From positions 1,488,001-1,552,000 of the forward strand of contig NZ_BPTV01000001.1 in assembly GCF_019973375.1 (NCBI RefSeq): DNA of 64,000 nucleotides. The letters are read 5' to 3'. The notes under the pieces were generated by a model, which searched no databases, had not been told where the DNA came from, and saw only the letters and a program-made list of their open reading frames with translations. The translations under genes and the position numbers were made by a program. Source of the stretch: Prevotella lacticifex. GTDB taxonomy: Bacteria > Bacteroidota > Bacteroidia > Bacteroidales > Bacteroidaceae. Shown here in pieces: positions 39,472 to 48,642 of the stretch (positions are counted from its first letter, which is position 1; every line of letters begins with the position of its first letter).

Positions 39472-40248
39472 ATGAATAAGATAAACGAACTGTTTAAGAA
39501 CCGCCACGACGCTAAACTGCTGTCGCTCTACTTCTGTGCTGGCTGTCCTACGCTTGAGGGTACGGGCAGTGTTATCAAGGCTATGGAGCGCAGGGGTATA
39601 GCAATGGTCGAGGTGGGAATGCCGTTCAGCGATCCTCTCGCTGATGGTCCGGTCATTCAGAGTGCCGGAACGGTGGCATTGAAAAACGGAATGACGCTGA
39701 AACTGCTGTTCGAGCAGCTTAAAGCTATCAAGGATGAGGTCCATATTCCGTTGATAATCATGGGCTATCTGAATCCGGTGATGCACTACGGCATGGAAAA
39801 TTTCTTCAAAAGTTGTGTGGAGAGCGGTGTCAGCGGGACGATAATTCCCGACCTTCCGTTCGAGGATTATATCAAGGTGGTGAAGCCGATAGCAGATAAA
39901 TACGATGTGAGGGTAATCATGATGATAACTCCCGAGACGTCGGCTGACCGCATACGCTTTATCGACGACTACACCGATGGATTCATCTACATGGTCTCGT
40001 CGGCAGCCATCACGGGAGCGCAACGGAGCTTTGACGATGCTAAGGTGGCTTATTTCAACCGTATTAATGCCATGAATCTGCGCAATCCGCGAATGATTGG
40101 TTTCGGAATATCCAACAAACAGACTCTTGAGTCGGCACAGGCCAATGCAGCCGGAGCTATCATTGGCTCAAAGTTCGTTACACTGCTCAACGAGACTAAG
40201 GACCCCGATAAGGCCTTAGACGAGCTCTTTGATGCACTAAAGAAGTAA
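39472..40248 (+). CDS. trpA: Tryptophan synthase alpha chain
   Basis: This 258-residue subunit cleaves indole-3-glycerol phosphate to indole, which passes through a tunnel to TrpB. It has VEVGMPFSDPLADGPVIQ with the catalytic Glu (AMVEVG) and Asp, the loop GTIIPDLPFEDY, and GFGISNKQTLES for phosphate binding. It comes before trpB here (6 bp gap), the reverse of the usual trpBA order. Confidence 0.95.
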   Translation: MNKINELFKNRHDAKLLSLYFCAGCPTLEGTGSVIKAMERRGIAMVEVGMPFSDPLADGPVIQSAGTVALKNGMTLKLLFEQLKAIKDEVHIPLIIMGYLNPVMHYGMENFFKSCVESGVSGTIIPDLPFEDYIKVVKPIADKYDVRVIMMITPETSADRIRFIDDYTDGFIYMVSSAAITGAQRSFDDAKVAYFNRINAMNLRNPRMIGFGISNKQTLESAQANAAGAIIGSKFVTLLNETKDPDKALDELFDALKK

Positions 40249-40254
40249 AAGATT

Positions 40255-41457
40255 ATGAAATATACAGTAGACGAGAAAGGTTTCTTCGGACATTATGGCG
40301 GCGCTTATGTGCCGGAAATATTATATAAGGTGGTCCACGACTTGCAGGAGGCTTATAAGCCTATCATTGAGAGTAAGGACTTTCAGGATGAGTACGAGTC
40401 GCTGCTTAAAGATTATGTTGGGCGTCCGTCACCGCTCTATTATGCTAAGCGCATGAGCGAGAAGTATGGTTGTCAGCTTTATCTGAAACGGGAGGACCTC
40501 AATCATACGGGTGCTCATAAGATTAATAACTGCATTGGTCAGGTGCTCTTAGCCAAGCGTATGGGCAAGACCCGAATCATTGCCGAGACCGGGGCAGGAC
40601 AACATGGTGTGGCGACAGCCACGGTCTGTGCACTGATGAACATCGAGTGTGAGATTTTTATGGGTAAGACGGACGTGGAGCGCCAGCATACCAATGTTGA
40701 GCGTATGCGTATGTTGGGAGCCAAAGTCCACCCTGTGACAACGGGAAATATGACGCTCAGCGACGCTTGCTCGGAGGCTATACGCGACTGGTGCTGCCAT
40801 CCGCGCGACACATATTATATGGTTGGCTCGACAATGGGACCGCATCCTTATCCTGATATCGTGGCTAAGATGCAGAGCGTCATATCGAAAGAGATTAAAT
40901 GGCAGCTGAAAGAGAAGATAGGACGCGACTACCCAGATTATCTAATCGCCTGTGTAGGAGGCGGTTCCAACGCTGCCGGAACAATATATCACTATATTGA
41001 CGACGACAGAGTGAAGATTGTGCTCGCTGAGGCCGGCGGACATGGCATCGACACCGATTTCACCGCTGCCACCATCCACTGCGGAACGGAGGGCATTATC
41101 CATGGTGCAAGGTCACTGGTCATGCAGACAGACGACGGTCAGATAAAGGAAGCATTCACCATTTCGGCTGGTCTCGACTATCCGGGCATAGGTCCTATGC
41201 ATGCCGATCTGCATGAAAAAGGCCGTGAGACTGTGCTCGCCGTCAACGATGATGAGGCCATCTATGCAGGATATGAGCTGACACGAATGGAAGGTATCGT
41301 CCCTGCTATTGAGAGTGCGCATGCTGTTGCGGCTCTGAAAAAGCTGACGTTCAAGCCTGAGGACGTCGTAGTGCTGACGGTCAGCGGCCGAGGCGACAAG
41401 GATGTTGAGACTTATCTGAAAAACAAGAATATGGCTAAGGAATATGGGAACTTTTAA
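40255..41457 (+). CDS. trpB: Tryptophan synthase beta chain
   Basis: This 400-residue PLP enzyme condenses indole with serine. The PLP lysine lies in LKREDLNHTGAHKINNCIG, the phosphate cup in VGGGSNAAG, and GRGDKDVETY near the end; FFGHYGGAYVPE opens the protein as usual for TrpB1. It overlaps trpE by 14 bp, implying coupled translation. Confidence 0.96.
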   Translation: MKYTVDEKGFFGHYGGAYVPEILYKVVHDLQEAYKPIIESKDFQDEYESLLKDYVGRPSPLYYAKRMSEKYGCQLYLKREDLNHTGAHKINNCIGQVLLAKRMGKTRIIAETGAGQHGVATATVCALMNIECEIFMGKTDVERQHTNVERMRMLGAKVHPVTTGNMTLSDACSEAIRDWCCHPRDTYYMVGSTMGPHPYPDIVAKMQSVISKEIKWQLKEKIGRDYPDYLIACVGGGSNAAGTIYHYIDDDRVKIVLAEAGGHGIDTDFTAATIHCGTEGIIHGARSLVMQTDDGQIKEAFTISAGLDYPGIGPMHADLHEKGRETVLAVNDDEAIYAGYELTRMEGIVPAIESAHAVAALKKLTFKPEDVVVLTVSGRGDKDVETYLKNKNMAKEYGNF

Positions 41458-42853
41458 CTATACAACGAAATCGAGAAAGATTCTCGCCGATTTGTATACG
41501 CCGGTGGGAATCTATATGACCCTGCGCGACCTCTATCCTCAGAGTATGCTCATGGAAAGTTCTGACTATCATGGCACTGACAACTCCCGAAGTTTCATAG
41601 GAATACATCCCATTGCTCATATTGCCGTATCGCATGGAGAGGTTAAATCGGTCTATCCGGATGGTTCTACCGAAAGCAAGAAAATTGATTCTTCGGTCAA
41701 AGGAAATGCCAAGGAGGTTGTGGCAGCAGCACTTAACGAATTTCTCAGCAAATTCAAGGTGGAAGGGCAAGGCTCCGAATTCTACGGTGTGTATGGCTAT
41801 ACTTCGTTTAATGCAGTGCGCTATTTCGAGGATATTCCCGTCAAGGACACTACGATGCAGAAAAATGATGCACCCGATATATTATATATAATGTATAAGG
41901 ACATCATCGTCTTCGACCATTTTAATAATGTGATGGAATATATTACCCTTGGCTCCGACGACGATCTTGCTGCTCTCCAGAAGGCGTCTCTGCGCACTAA
42001 TGTGAAACCTTATGACTTCCATCCCGTTGGTGAGGCTACATCGACCCTTACCGATGAGGAGCATAAAGCCAATATCCGGCGGTGCGTGAAGCATTGTTTG
42101 CGTGGCGATGTCTTTCAGATTGTCATCTCGCGGCGATTTGTGCAGAAGTATGAGGGCGATGATTTCAAGCTTTATAGAGCTCTTAGGTCGATTAATCCGA
42201 GTCCTTATCTGTTCTATTTCGACTTTGGGGGATTCCGCATTTTCGGCTCCAGTCCTGAGACTCACAATCGTATCGTGGGCAACAAAGCGTTCATAGACCC
42301 GATTGCTGGTACCACGAAACGGACTGGAAACCCTGAACAAGACAAAAAGAACGCAGAATTCTTGCGTAATGATCCAAAAGAAAATGCAGAGCATGTCATG
42401 CTCGTTGATCTTGCAAGAAACGACCTGAGCCGCAATTGTCACAACGTAAAGGTCGACTTCTACAAGGATATGCAGTTCTACAGTCATGTCATTCACCTCG
42501 TCAGTAGGGTCAGTGGTGAGCTCAACGAAGGCGCTGACCATATTAAGGAATTTATCGATACGTTCCCTGCCGGTACCCTCTCTGGGGCTCCGAAAGTACG
42601 TGCCATGCAGATAATTTCAGAGTTGGAGCCTCATAATCGCGGTGCCTATGGTGGCTGCATCGGATTCATCGGACTTAATGGCGACCTCAATCAGGCAATT
42701 GTTATAAGGACTTTCATCAGCCGAAACGGTGAGTTGTGGTTCCAGGCAGGCTCAGGTGTCGTGGCAAAGAGCAACGACGAGTACGAATTGGAGGAGAGCA
42801 ATAACAAGCTTGGTGCCCTCGTTAAGGCAATAAAAATAGCGGAAAAGATATGA
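41444..42853 (+). CDS. trpE: Anthranilate synthase component I
   Basis: This 469-residue chorismate-utilising enzyme shows VFQIVISRRFVQKYEGD, FDFGGFRIFGSSPE, IDPIAGTTKRTG, and FPAGTLSGAPKVRAMQII with the active-site residues. An N-terminal stretch with LMESSDYHG (LLES-like) matches the tryptophan feedback site, where S in LLES-type motifs contacts the inhibitor. It overlaps trpB by 14 bp and trpG by 4 bp. Confidence 0.94.
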   Translation: MGTFNYTTKSRKILADLYTPVGIYMTLRDLYPQSMLMESSDYHGTDNSRSFIGIHPIAHIAVSHGEVKSVYPDGSTESKKIDSSVKGNAKEVVAAALNEFLSKFKVEGQGSEFYGVYGYTSFNAVRYFEDIPVKDTTMQKNDAPDILYIMYKDIIVFDHFNNVMEYITLGSDDDLAALQKASLRTNVKPYDFHPVGEATSTLTDEEHKANIRRCVKHCLRGDVFQIVISRRFVQKYEGDDFKLYRALRSINPSPYLFYFDFGGFRIFGSSPETHNRIVGNKAFIDPIAGTTKRTGNPEQDKKNAEFLRNDPKENAEHVMLVDLARNDLSRNCHNVKVDFYKDMQFYSHVIHLVSRVSGELNEGADHIKEFIDTFPAGTLSGAPKVRAMQIISELEPHNRGAYGGCIGFIGLNGDLNQAIVIRTFISRNGELWFQAGSGVVAKSNDEYELEESNNKLGALVKAIKIAEKI

Positions 42854-43413
42854 AGTTAGTTGTAATCGACAATTACGATTCGTTTACGTACAATCTCGTT
42901 CACCTTGTAAAGGAACTTGGTGCTGACGTCGATGTTAAGCGCAACGACCAGTTTCAACTGAGTGAACTGGAGCCGTACGACAAGATAATCCTTAGTCCCG
43001 GTCCAGGAATCCCTTCTGAGGCAGGGCTCCTTCTTGATGTCATAAAAACGTATGCCGGACGAAAGCCAATGCTCGGCGTGTGTCTTGGGCATCAGGCTAT
43101 AGGCGAAGTTTTCGGCGCAAAGCTCGATAATCTCTCACAAGTCTTTCATGGTGTAGCTACACCGATAAAGCTTCTGGGCAACGATCCGATATTCAATGGA
43201 CTTCCACGACGTATTGTCGTGGGGCGTTATCATTCGTGGGTGGTGTCAAAAGATGGTTTTCCCGATTGTCTTGAGATAACGGCTGAGAGTGATGATGGGG
43301 AAATTATGGGCTTGCGGCATAAAGACTTTGATATCAGGGGAATACAGTTCCATCCTGAGAGCGTGTTGACTCCTGAGGGAAAGACCATTATGCGCAACTG
43401 GCTGAACCTTTGA
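42850..43413 (+). CDS. trpG: Anthranilate synthase component II (glutamine amidotransferase)
   Basis: This 187-residue class I amidotransferase supplies ammonia to TrpE. The catalytic triad is visible: Cys in GVCLGHQAIGE, and His and Glu in QFHPESVLTPEG. It opens with VIDNYDSFTYNLVHL. It may also serve folate synthesis as PabA if no separate copy exists elsewhere. Last gene of the operon; about 240 bp follow before the terminator at 43653, which faces the other way. Confidence 0.94.
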   Translation: MKLVVIDNYDSFTYNLVHLVKELGADVDVKRNDQFQLSELEPYDKIILSPGPGIPSEAGLLLDVIKTYAGRKPMLGVCLGHQAIGEVFGAKLDNLSQVFHGVATPIKLLGNDPIFNGLPRRIVVGRYHSWVVSKDGFPDCLEITAESDDGEIMGLRHKDFDIRGIQFHPESVLTPEGKTIMRNWLNL

Positions 43414-43652
43414 TTTTAAAGGCGAGGCGTACGGTTTATAGCTTTATTACGCACTTCCTGATAGTCCATGGTGTGCCGGTTAACGAATCGGTAAGCCATG
43501 GATTGCACTATCAGTATGTCATAGCTTATGTATCAATAGTATCTTTCCTGAACATATAAAATGCAAGTTGAGCCTTTATTGATAGCCATTTATGAGGATA
43601 GCTTTCCATAAATTGAGCTTAGCGGGATGCATGTTTCAGCTTGCAACAAAGA

Positions 43653-43687
43653 AAAAGCCCCTCACTCTTCTGGAGTGGAGGGCTTTC
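43653..43687 (-). terminator. Terminator of the small membrane-peptide gene
   Basis: On the minus strand GAAAGCCCTCCACTCC pairs with GAGTGAGGGGCTTTTT, ending in a T run. It lies 57 bp after the stop codon of the small gene and could also stop rightward trp transcripts, since the flanks are A- and T-rich on both sides. Confidence 0.75.
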
Positions 43688-43744
43688 AAGTTAACCTGTT
43701 TCTATACTTTCTCTCTAACTATAATCTCTCAAACTTCTTGCTTT

Positions 43745-43828
43745 CTACTTTGTTCCTATAAATAGACCCAGTGTTGTTATGACACCGAATGCAATCGTTG
43801 CAATAGCTGCAATCTCAAATATTTCCAT
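43745..43828 (-). CDS. 27-residue membrane peptide gene
   Basis: Translation from ATG 43828 gives 27 residues, beginning MEIFEIAAIATIAFGVITTL and ending FIGTK: a single hydrophobic helix with an acidic N-terminus and a lysine at the C-terminus. A strong ribosome site (GGAGGT, eight bases upstream), a full promoter at 43861-43891, and a terminator at 43653-43687 make it a complete transcription unit. Such tiny single-helix proteins often modulate larger membrane complexes, or act as toxins; no antitoxin RNA is visible. I know of no named family. Confidence 0.65.
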   Translation of the reverse strand: MEIFEIAAIATIAFGVITTLGLFIGTK

Positions 43829-43860
43829 CTTTTTACCTCCGTACTAATGTTTTTACGCTG

Positions 43861-43891
43861 CAAAAGTACAGCCATTCTTTGGCGTTAACAA
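43861..43891 (-). promoter_or_regulatory. Promoter of the 27-residue peptide gene
   Basis: On the minus strand TTG (43891-43889), 20 bp, then TACTTTTG (43868-43861). The transcript would start about 12 bp further on and carry a short leader to the ATG at 43828. Confidence 0.65.
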
Positions 43892-43977
43892 GCTTTTCCC
43901 CGTGTTAATGTCTTTAAGCATTCTTTTGTTGCCTAATGTCAAGTGGCTTGATATTTGTCAAGTAATTGGTTTTTCTC

Positions 43978-44008
43978 TTTGTCGTTCCACGGGATTATAT
44001 TATCTTTG
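43978..44008 (+). promoter_or_regulatory. Promoter of the Mrp/ApbC gene
   Basis: TTTG at 43978-43981, 19 bp, TATCTTTG at 44001-44008. Confidence 0.72.
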
Positions 44009-44060
44009 CACAGCAATCAAAATAATATTTATGAATTTCTTTAAAAAGCGGAAATCAAGT

Positions 44061-45167
44061 ATGACATTATATCCAAAACTTATCACCGATGCCCTACGGC
44101 AGGTGATTTATCCCGGTACGAAGAAGAATATCGTTGAAAGCGGAATGCTGGCCGATAATATTCGTATTGACGGAATGAAGGTTAGTTTCTCTATTATCTT
44201 TCCCCGCGACACCGATCCGTTCCTTAAGTCGACTCTAAAGGCGGCTGAGGCTCAGATTCATTATTCCGTTTCGAAGGACGTGGAAGTGACTATCACCCCT
44301 GAATTCAAGAGTGCTCCACGCCCAGAAGTGGGCAATCTTCTTCCCGGGGTGAAGAATATTATTGCTGTAAGTTCTGGAAAGGGCGGTGTCGGTAAGTCGA
44401 CAGTATCAGCCAATCTCGCCATTGCCCTTGCAAAACTTGGATACAAAGTAGGACTGCTCGATACCGATATTTTCGGTCCTTCGATGCCAAAGATGTTCGG
44501 AGTAGAGGATGCCCGCCCTTGCGCAGTGGAGAAAGAAGACCGTCAGCTTATCGAACCAATCGAGAAATATGGAGTTAAACTCCTGAGTATCGGTTTCTTC
44601 GTCAATCCTGATGTGGCCACTCTGTGGCGCGGTGGTATGGCGACTGCTGCCCTAAAACAGCTTATCGGCGATGCTGACTGGGGCGATTTGGACTATTTTA
44701 TCCTCGATACGCCTCCTGGGACAAGCGATATCCACCTTACACTACTCCAGACTATTTCCATCACTGGGGCTGTTATCGTGAGCACTCCGCAGAAAGTGGC
44801 TCTTGCAGATGCTGTGAAAGGTATTGATATGTATACCAACGACAAGGTCAATGTGCCGGTTCTCGGCTTGATAGAGAATATGGCTTACTTTACTCCGGCG
44901 GAACTTCCTAACAACAAGTATTATATCTTTGGAAAGGACGGCTGTAAGAATCTTGCCAAGAAGATGGGCGTTCCATTGCTTGCGCAGATTCCTATTGTGC
45001 AGAGTATCTGCGAGAGTGGCGACAACGGAGCACCTGCCGCCACTAATCCCGACTCCATAACGGGTCAGGCTTTCATCAGTCTTGCTCAATCAGTTGTTAC
45101 CGTTGTGAACAGACGGAATAAAGAACACGGCAAGACGAAAATCGTTCAGGTGAACAACAGTCATTAA
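44061..45167 (+). CDS. apbC: Mrp/NBP35-family iron-sulfur carrier P-loop protein
   Basis: This 368-residue scaffold ATPase delivers Fe-S clusters to target proteins. It has an N-terminal MIP18-like domain (YPKLITDALRQVIYPGTKKN) and then the deviant Walker A VSSGKGGVGKSTVSANLA, LLDTDIFGPSMPKMFG, and FILDTPPGTSD. The Cys pair usual in this family is not clear in the C-terminal part (IENMAYFTPAELPNNKYYIF shows no CxxC), as in several Bacteroidetes members. The start at 44061 (MTLYPKL) is preferred; ATG 44031 would add ten basic residues and is also compatible with the promoter. Confidence 0.88.
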   Translation: MTLYPKLITDALRQVIYPGTKKNIVESGMLADNIRIDGMKVSFSIIFPRDTDPFLKSTLKAAEAQIHYSVSKDVEVTITPEFKSAPRPEVGNLLPGVKNIIAVSSGKGGVGKSTVSANLAIALAKLGYKVGLLDTDIFGPSMPKMFGVEDARPCAVEKEDRQLIEPIEKYGVKLLSIGFFVNPDVATLWRGGMATAALKQLIGDADWGDLDYFILDTPPGTSDIHLTLLQTISITGAVIVSTPQKVALADAVKGIDMYTNDKVNVPVLGLIENMAYFTPAELPNNKYYIFGKDGCKNLAKKMGVPLLAQIPIVQSICESGDNGAPAATNPDSITGQAFISLAQSVVTVVNRRNKEHGKTKIVQVNNSH

Positions 45168-45176
45168 CCGGCAAGA

Positions 45177-46424
45177 TTATTCCGCGCCGAATTTCTTCTT
45201 CAGCAGCTCGAGCCGCTCTATAGCGTGTTTCCGGGCTGCTATTATTTGTGCCCTGTAAACCATGCAAGCAGTGAAGAAATAGCATACGGTCTGAATCCAC
45301 AGTGCCTTGTATTCTTCCGCCATGTCTTGTATTGTGGCTCCCATGCTGCTGATTTTCAGGAATCCTTTGATTCCGAATGTTGATGGAATGAGGCTCCCAA
45401 CGGCCTTCCAGAAAGCAGGGATATTGCTTGCCGGCCATGAGATTCCCGACATAAAGAGGAATGGAACCGACGTAAATACCACCAACAGCAGTACATTCTC
45501 ACGGTATCTGACGACACATGATATCGTCATACCGAAGAAAATGCATGACAGAAGATAGGGTATCATGAGGCAAACAAGGCTCGACGCATGTACCAAGGAT
45601 GTGAAATGGAAGAACCTCGGCACACAGAGGGTGATATAAGCAGCCATAACACAGTAAATCATGAAGTAGCACATCGACTTTCCGAGTACTATTCTGAAGA
45701 TACCATTGTAGTGCTTGCTTATCGGCACAAGGTCCTTGTATCTGTTGTTTTCGCGTGCAGTTCCAGCCGCGAGTCCTATTCCCAATAATAGCGTCTGCTG
45801 GAGAATGAGAATCAGCACACCCGGTAACAGCGCATTGCCGTAGCCGCCAGTGGAATTGAACATCTGGATTCTCTCTATATGGATAGGCTCCGTGTTGAGC
45901 TCATCGTCTCTATTCGTGAATCCTCCCGACTTCGGTTTTTGAATTTCGGAACTCATATTCAAGGCTATAGCCTGTGCAGATTGGAATATAGCCTTGTAAG
46001 TAAGCATCAGGCTCATGTCGCAATAGACATCAACTTTTGCCTGTCCTCCGCGTGCAATCTGCTTCTGAAAATCGGACGGAAAGTACAAAACGCCATGCAC
46101 AGCCTGCTTTCCCACAAGATTCTTGGCATCCTCCAGGTTGTTACAATAGTAGGCTGCGTGAGTGTCGGGTGAGGCATCAAACTCGCGTATAAATTTCCGG
46201 CTTTCCTGACTGTGGCTCATGTCCACTATTGCCACCGGCACATCCCTCACCACTTCGTTGTTGTAAATCCAAGAATAGAGTAGGGGATAGCCGAGGGGAA
46301 CGAGGATGAAGAATATCAGCACACCCTCATCCTTGATGGTGTTCTTCATTTCCAACCACCATATATAGCACATATCGCTTATGCCTTGTGCTATCTGCGC
46401 GAATAATCCTTTTTCGTTTCTCAT
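45177..46424 (-). CDS. ABC-2 type permease, second of pair
   Basis: This 415-residue protein has one N-terminal membrane helix (VLIFFILVPLGYPLLYSWIY), a large periplasmic domain of about 150 residues, and five more helices from about residue 225, ending in a basic tail. The fold is that of YbhR/YhhJ-type export permeases. It follows the first permease by 3 bp. No nucleotide-binding partner is encoded in this operon, so energy must come from a subunit elsewhere, or the family works differently. Confidence 0.85.
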   Translation of the reverse strand: MRNEKGLFAQIAQGISDMCYIWWLEMKNTIKDEGVLIFFILVPLGYPLLYSWIYNNEVVRDVPVAIVDMSHSQESRKFIREFDASPDTHAAYYCNNLEDAKNLVGKQAVHGVLYFPSDFQKQIARGGQAKVDVYCDMSLMLTYKAIFQSAQAIALNMSSEIQKPKSGGFTNRDDELNTEPIHIERIQMFNSTGGYGNALLPGVLILILQQTLLLGIGLAAGTARENNRYKDLVPISKHYNGIFRIVLGKSMCYFMIYCVMAAYITLCVPRFFHFTSLVHASSLVCLMIPYLLSCIFFGMTISCVVRYRENVLLLVVFTSVPFLFMSGISWPASNIPAFWKAVGSLIPSTFGIKGFLKISSMGATIQDMAEEYKALWIQTVCYFFTACMVYRAQIIAARKHAIERLELLKKKFGAE

Positions 46425-46427
46425 GGC

Positions 46428-47591
46428 TTAGGGGATATAAACGTAATTAAGCATTGCCTTCTTGACATTCCACAGCGTTAGCAGTGGCAGTGCAGCGAAG
46501 ATTATCAATGCGGCAATGTTGGGCCATGCATCCGACAGCGGATAACCGTTGAAGATGCATATTTGGTATATCATATAATAATGTCGGAGCGGAATGAGCT
46601 GGGCGATGGCTTCAATCATCGAGTCCATAGCGAATACAGGGTAGGTGGCTCCGGCCGCGGAGAATCCCACAACTCCCCACAAGGAGCATATACTCATTGA
46701 CATTCGCAGACTCGGCATGAGCCCGAAGGCAAAAATTCCGAATCCCTGTGCTGCTAATACTGTGAGCAATGCAAGGAGCACTATCTTCCCGATGCCACCT
46801 GGATGCGGGAATCCCAGATAGCCATATATGTACCATGAGAAACACATAAATACGGTGAAGAACACCATAAACTGTGGAATTGTCTTGCCGGCAATGGCTA
46901 CAAAGATGTTGTTGTCGGCCATTCTCATCCACTCATGGGCGCGGTTGAATTTCAGTTCCGTTCCAATGCTGTAGGCTGTAATAAGGAAGTAAAATAGAAA
47001 CAGTATTCCCGGAATCATTATTGTGCTCAGATAGACATTATAGTTTGCCCATGGATTGCCAATCATGTGCAGGTTTACCGACACCGGCTGCAGAAAGGCT
47101 TTTATCTCCACGGGTGTTTTTCCGAGAGCCGACAATTTAGCCGCACCTACCGCCGCCGATCCCAATGTGGTCACAGTGGTAAGATCCTTATACATCATAT
47201 TTCCCGCAAGCATCACAACACCGTTATAGTAAAACGATATTGTGGGCTGACGGTTAGCGAGAATCTTATCGGTCGTTCCTTTGGGGAAGTATAGAAACGC
47301 ATAAATATCGCCCCGCTGGATGGCCTCCCGGGCTTCGTCGACGCTGTTGTAATAGGCTGTTACCTTCGTCATCTCGAAGGCATCGAGTTTTCTCGTCATT
47401 GCCCTTGTCGTCGAGGTGTTGTCGAGGTCGACGATACCACATGGCATATCGGTGGGCTGTCCATTGTCCATCAGCGACGTAAAAAACAGAATCACGATTA
47501 AAGGACCGCCTATCATACAGAATAAGTATATTGGGTTATGTGCCAATATACCGCATTCCCGTCTTGCAATATAGAATATTTTTCTTATCAC
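46428..47591 (-). CDS. ABC-2 type permease, first of pair
   Basis: This 387-residue protein is laid out like its neighbour: helix near residues 22-40 (IYLFCMIGGPLIVILFFTSL), periplasmic domain with DMPCGIVDLDNTSTTRAMTR, then a bundle of helices from about 180. It is paralogous to the downstream gene (both carry VDxDxT/S near residue 57). It starts 5 bp after the HlyD-type gene and probably dimerises with the other permease. Confidence 0.85.
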   Translation of the reverse strand: MIRKIFYIARRECGILAHNPIYLFCMIGGPLIVILFFTSLMDNGQPTDMPCGIVDLDNTSTTRAMTRKLDAFEMTKVTAYYNSVDEAREAIQRGDIYAFLYFPKGTTDKILANRQPTISFYYNGVVMLAGNMMYKDLTTVTTLGSAAVGAAKLSALGKTPVEIKAFLQPVSVNLHMIGNPWANYNVYLSTIMIPGILFLFYFLITAYSIGTELKFNRAHEWMRMADNNIFVAIAGKTIPQFMVFFTVFMCFSWYIYGYLGFPHPGGIGKIVLLALLTVLAAQGFGIFAFGLMPSLRMSMSICSLWGVVGFSAAGATYPVFAMDSMIEAIAQLIPLRHYYMIYQICIFNGYPLSDAWPNIAALIIFAALPLLTLWNVKKAMLNYVYIP

Positions 47592-47596
47592 AAAGA

Positions 47597-48580
47597 TTAT
47601 TTTACAATCAACGACATTCCCGGGCGCAGTCCGTCGACGTGCTCCAACGGTCTCACTTTCACCTCAAACGTCTTCAGGTCATACTGCCCTGCGGTCTTTG
47701 TTGCTTTCCATACGGCGTATGTTCCCTCGTCCTTGATATAATAAATCTTTACTTTTACGTCCATGTTCAGTGCAGGGATGAAAGCTGTGAATACGTCGCC
47801 GATTTTCTTTCCTTTCAGTTGGTCCTCCCGAATATTGAACGTTCCCCACATGTCATTGACGATAGATATTGTCATTATCGGCGAGCCCATACCTACGAGT
47901 TCTCCCACTTTCGGATAGATTTCGCTGACCTCACCTTCCTGTGTGGCTATCTGCACGTTCTCTTTCACCAGCGACGAGACCACGTCGACAGCTTGTCTTG
48001 CGGCTTCGGCGTTCTTTTTCGCTGCTCTTTTTTCCTCCTCTCGAGCTCCACTCTTTGCCAGTTCCCATTGGGCTTTTGTCGTTTTGACAGCTGCCTGGGC
48101 AGCATCGTACGAAGCTTTTGCCTCGTCGCGGCGCTGCGCCGTGGTCACTCCCTCGGTATAGAGCCGTTCTGTACGCAGATAGGTTTTCTGGGCTATGTCG
48201 GCGGCAGCTATGGCCTGCTGATACACTTGATAAGCCGACTCAACGGCTTCCCTGCGTGTAGGTGCCTCGGTAAGGTCGCTTATGGCATCGGTTGCTCCTG
48301 CCGCAGCTTCTGCAACCTTCTCCTGAGCACTGACCTCGGGACTCTCCAGGATGGCCAGTGTATCGCCCACATGGACGTAGTCGCCCTCCTTGACGAAAAT
48401 TTTGACGACACGAGATGGCAGTTTGCTTGAAACCCGATATTCGTCGGCTTCCATTTCTCCTTGTATCGTCTCCTGTGGACGGTCGAGGGTGAAATAACCT
48501 ATAATGCCCACAATGGCCACTACCATGGTGAAACCTGCTACTGCCAGGAGTATGTTGTTGTGTTGAGTTTTAGCACTCAT
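47597..48580 (-). CDS. HlyD-family membrane fusion (periplasmic adaptor) protein
   Basis: This 327-residue protein has one N-terminal anchor helix (NILLAVAGFTMVVAIVGIIG) and then a lipoyl/barrel-sandwich half (VVKIFVKEGDYVHVGDTLAI), a long Ala/Glu-rich coiled-coil hairpin (about residues 75-190), and the second half (VNDMWGTFNIREDQLKGKKI). It bridges the inner-membrane permeases and the TolC-type channel. Gaps of 62 bp to tolC and 5 bp to the permease gene support one operon. Confidence 0.9.
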   Translation of the reverse strand: MSAKTQHNNILLAVAGFTMVVAIVGIIGYFTLDRPQETIQGEMEADEYRVSSKLPSRVVKIFVKEGDYVHVGDTLAILESPEVSAQEKVAEAAAGATDAISDLTEAPTRREAVESAYQVYQQAIAAADIAQKTYLRTERLYTEGVTTAQRRDEAKASYDAAQAAVKTTKAQWELAKSGAREEEKRAAKKNAEAARQAVDVVSSLVKENVQIATQEGEVSEIYPKVGELVGMGSPIMTISIVNDMWGTFNIREDQLKGKKIGDVFTAFIPALNMDVKVKIYYIKDEGTYAVWKATKTAGQYDLKTFEVKVRPLEHVDGLRPGMSLIVK

Positions 48581-48642
48581 AATGATAATAATATTGGAGA
48601 GTTATTCTTTTTTCCTATGTTTTGTCCGGTCGCCTCGTCATG

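Noticed and set aside
47531..48430. 299-codon plus-strand open frame
   Set aside because: Antisense to the HlyD-family gene; Cys- and Arg-rich translation without protein-like character.
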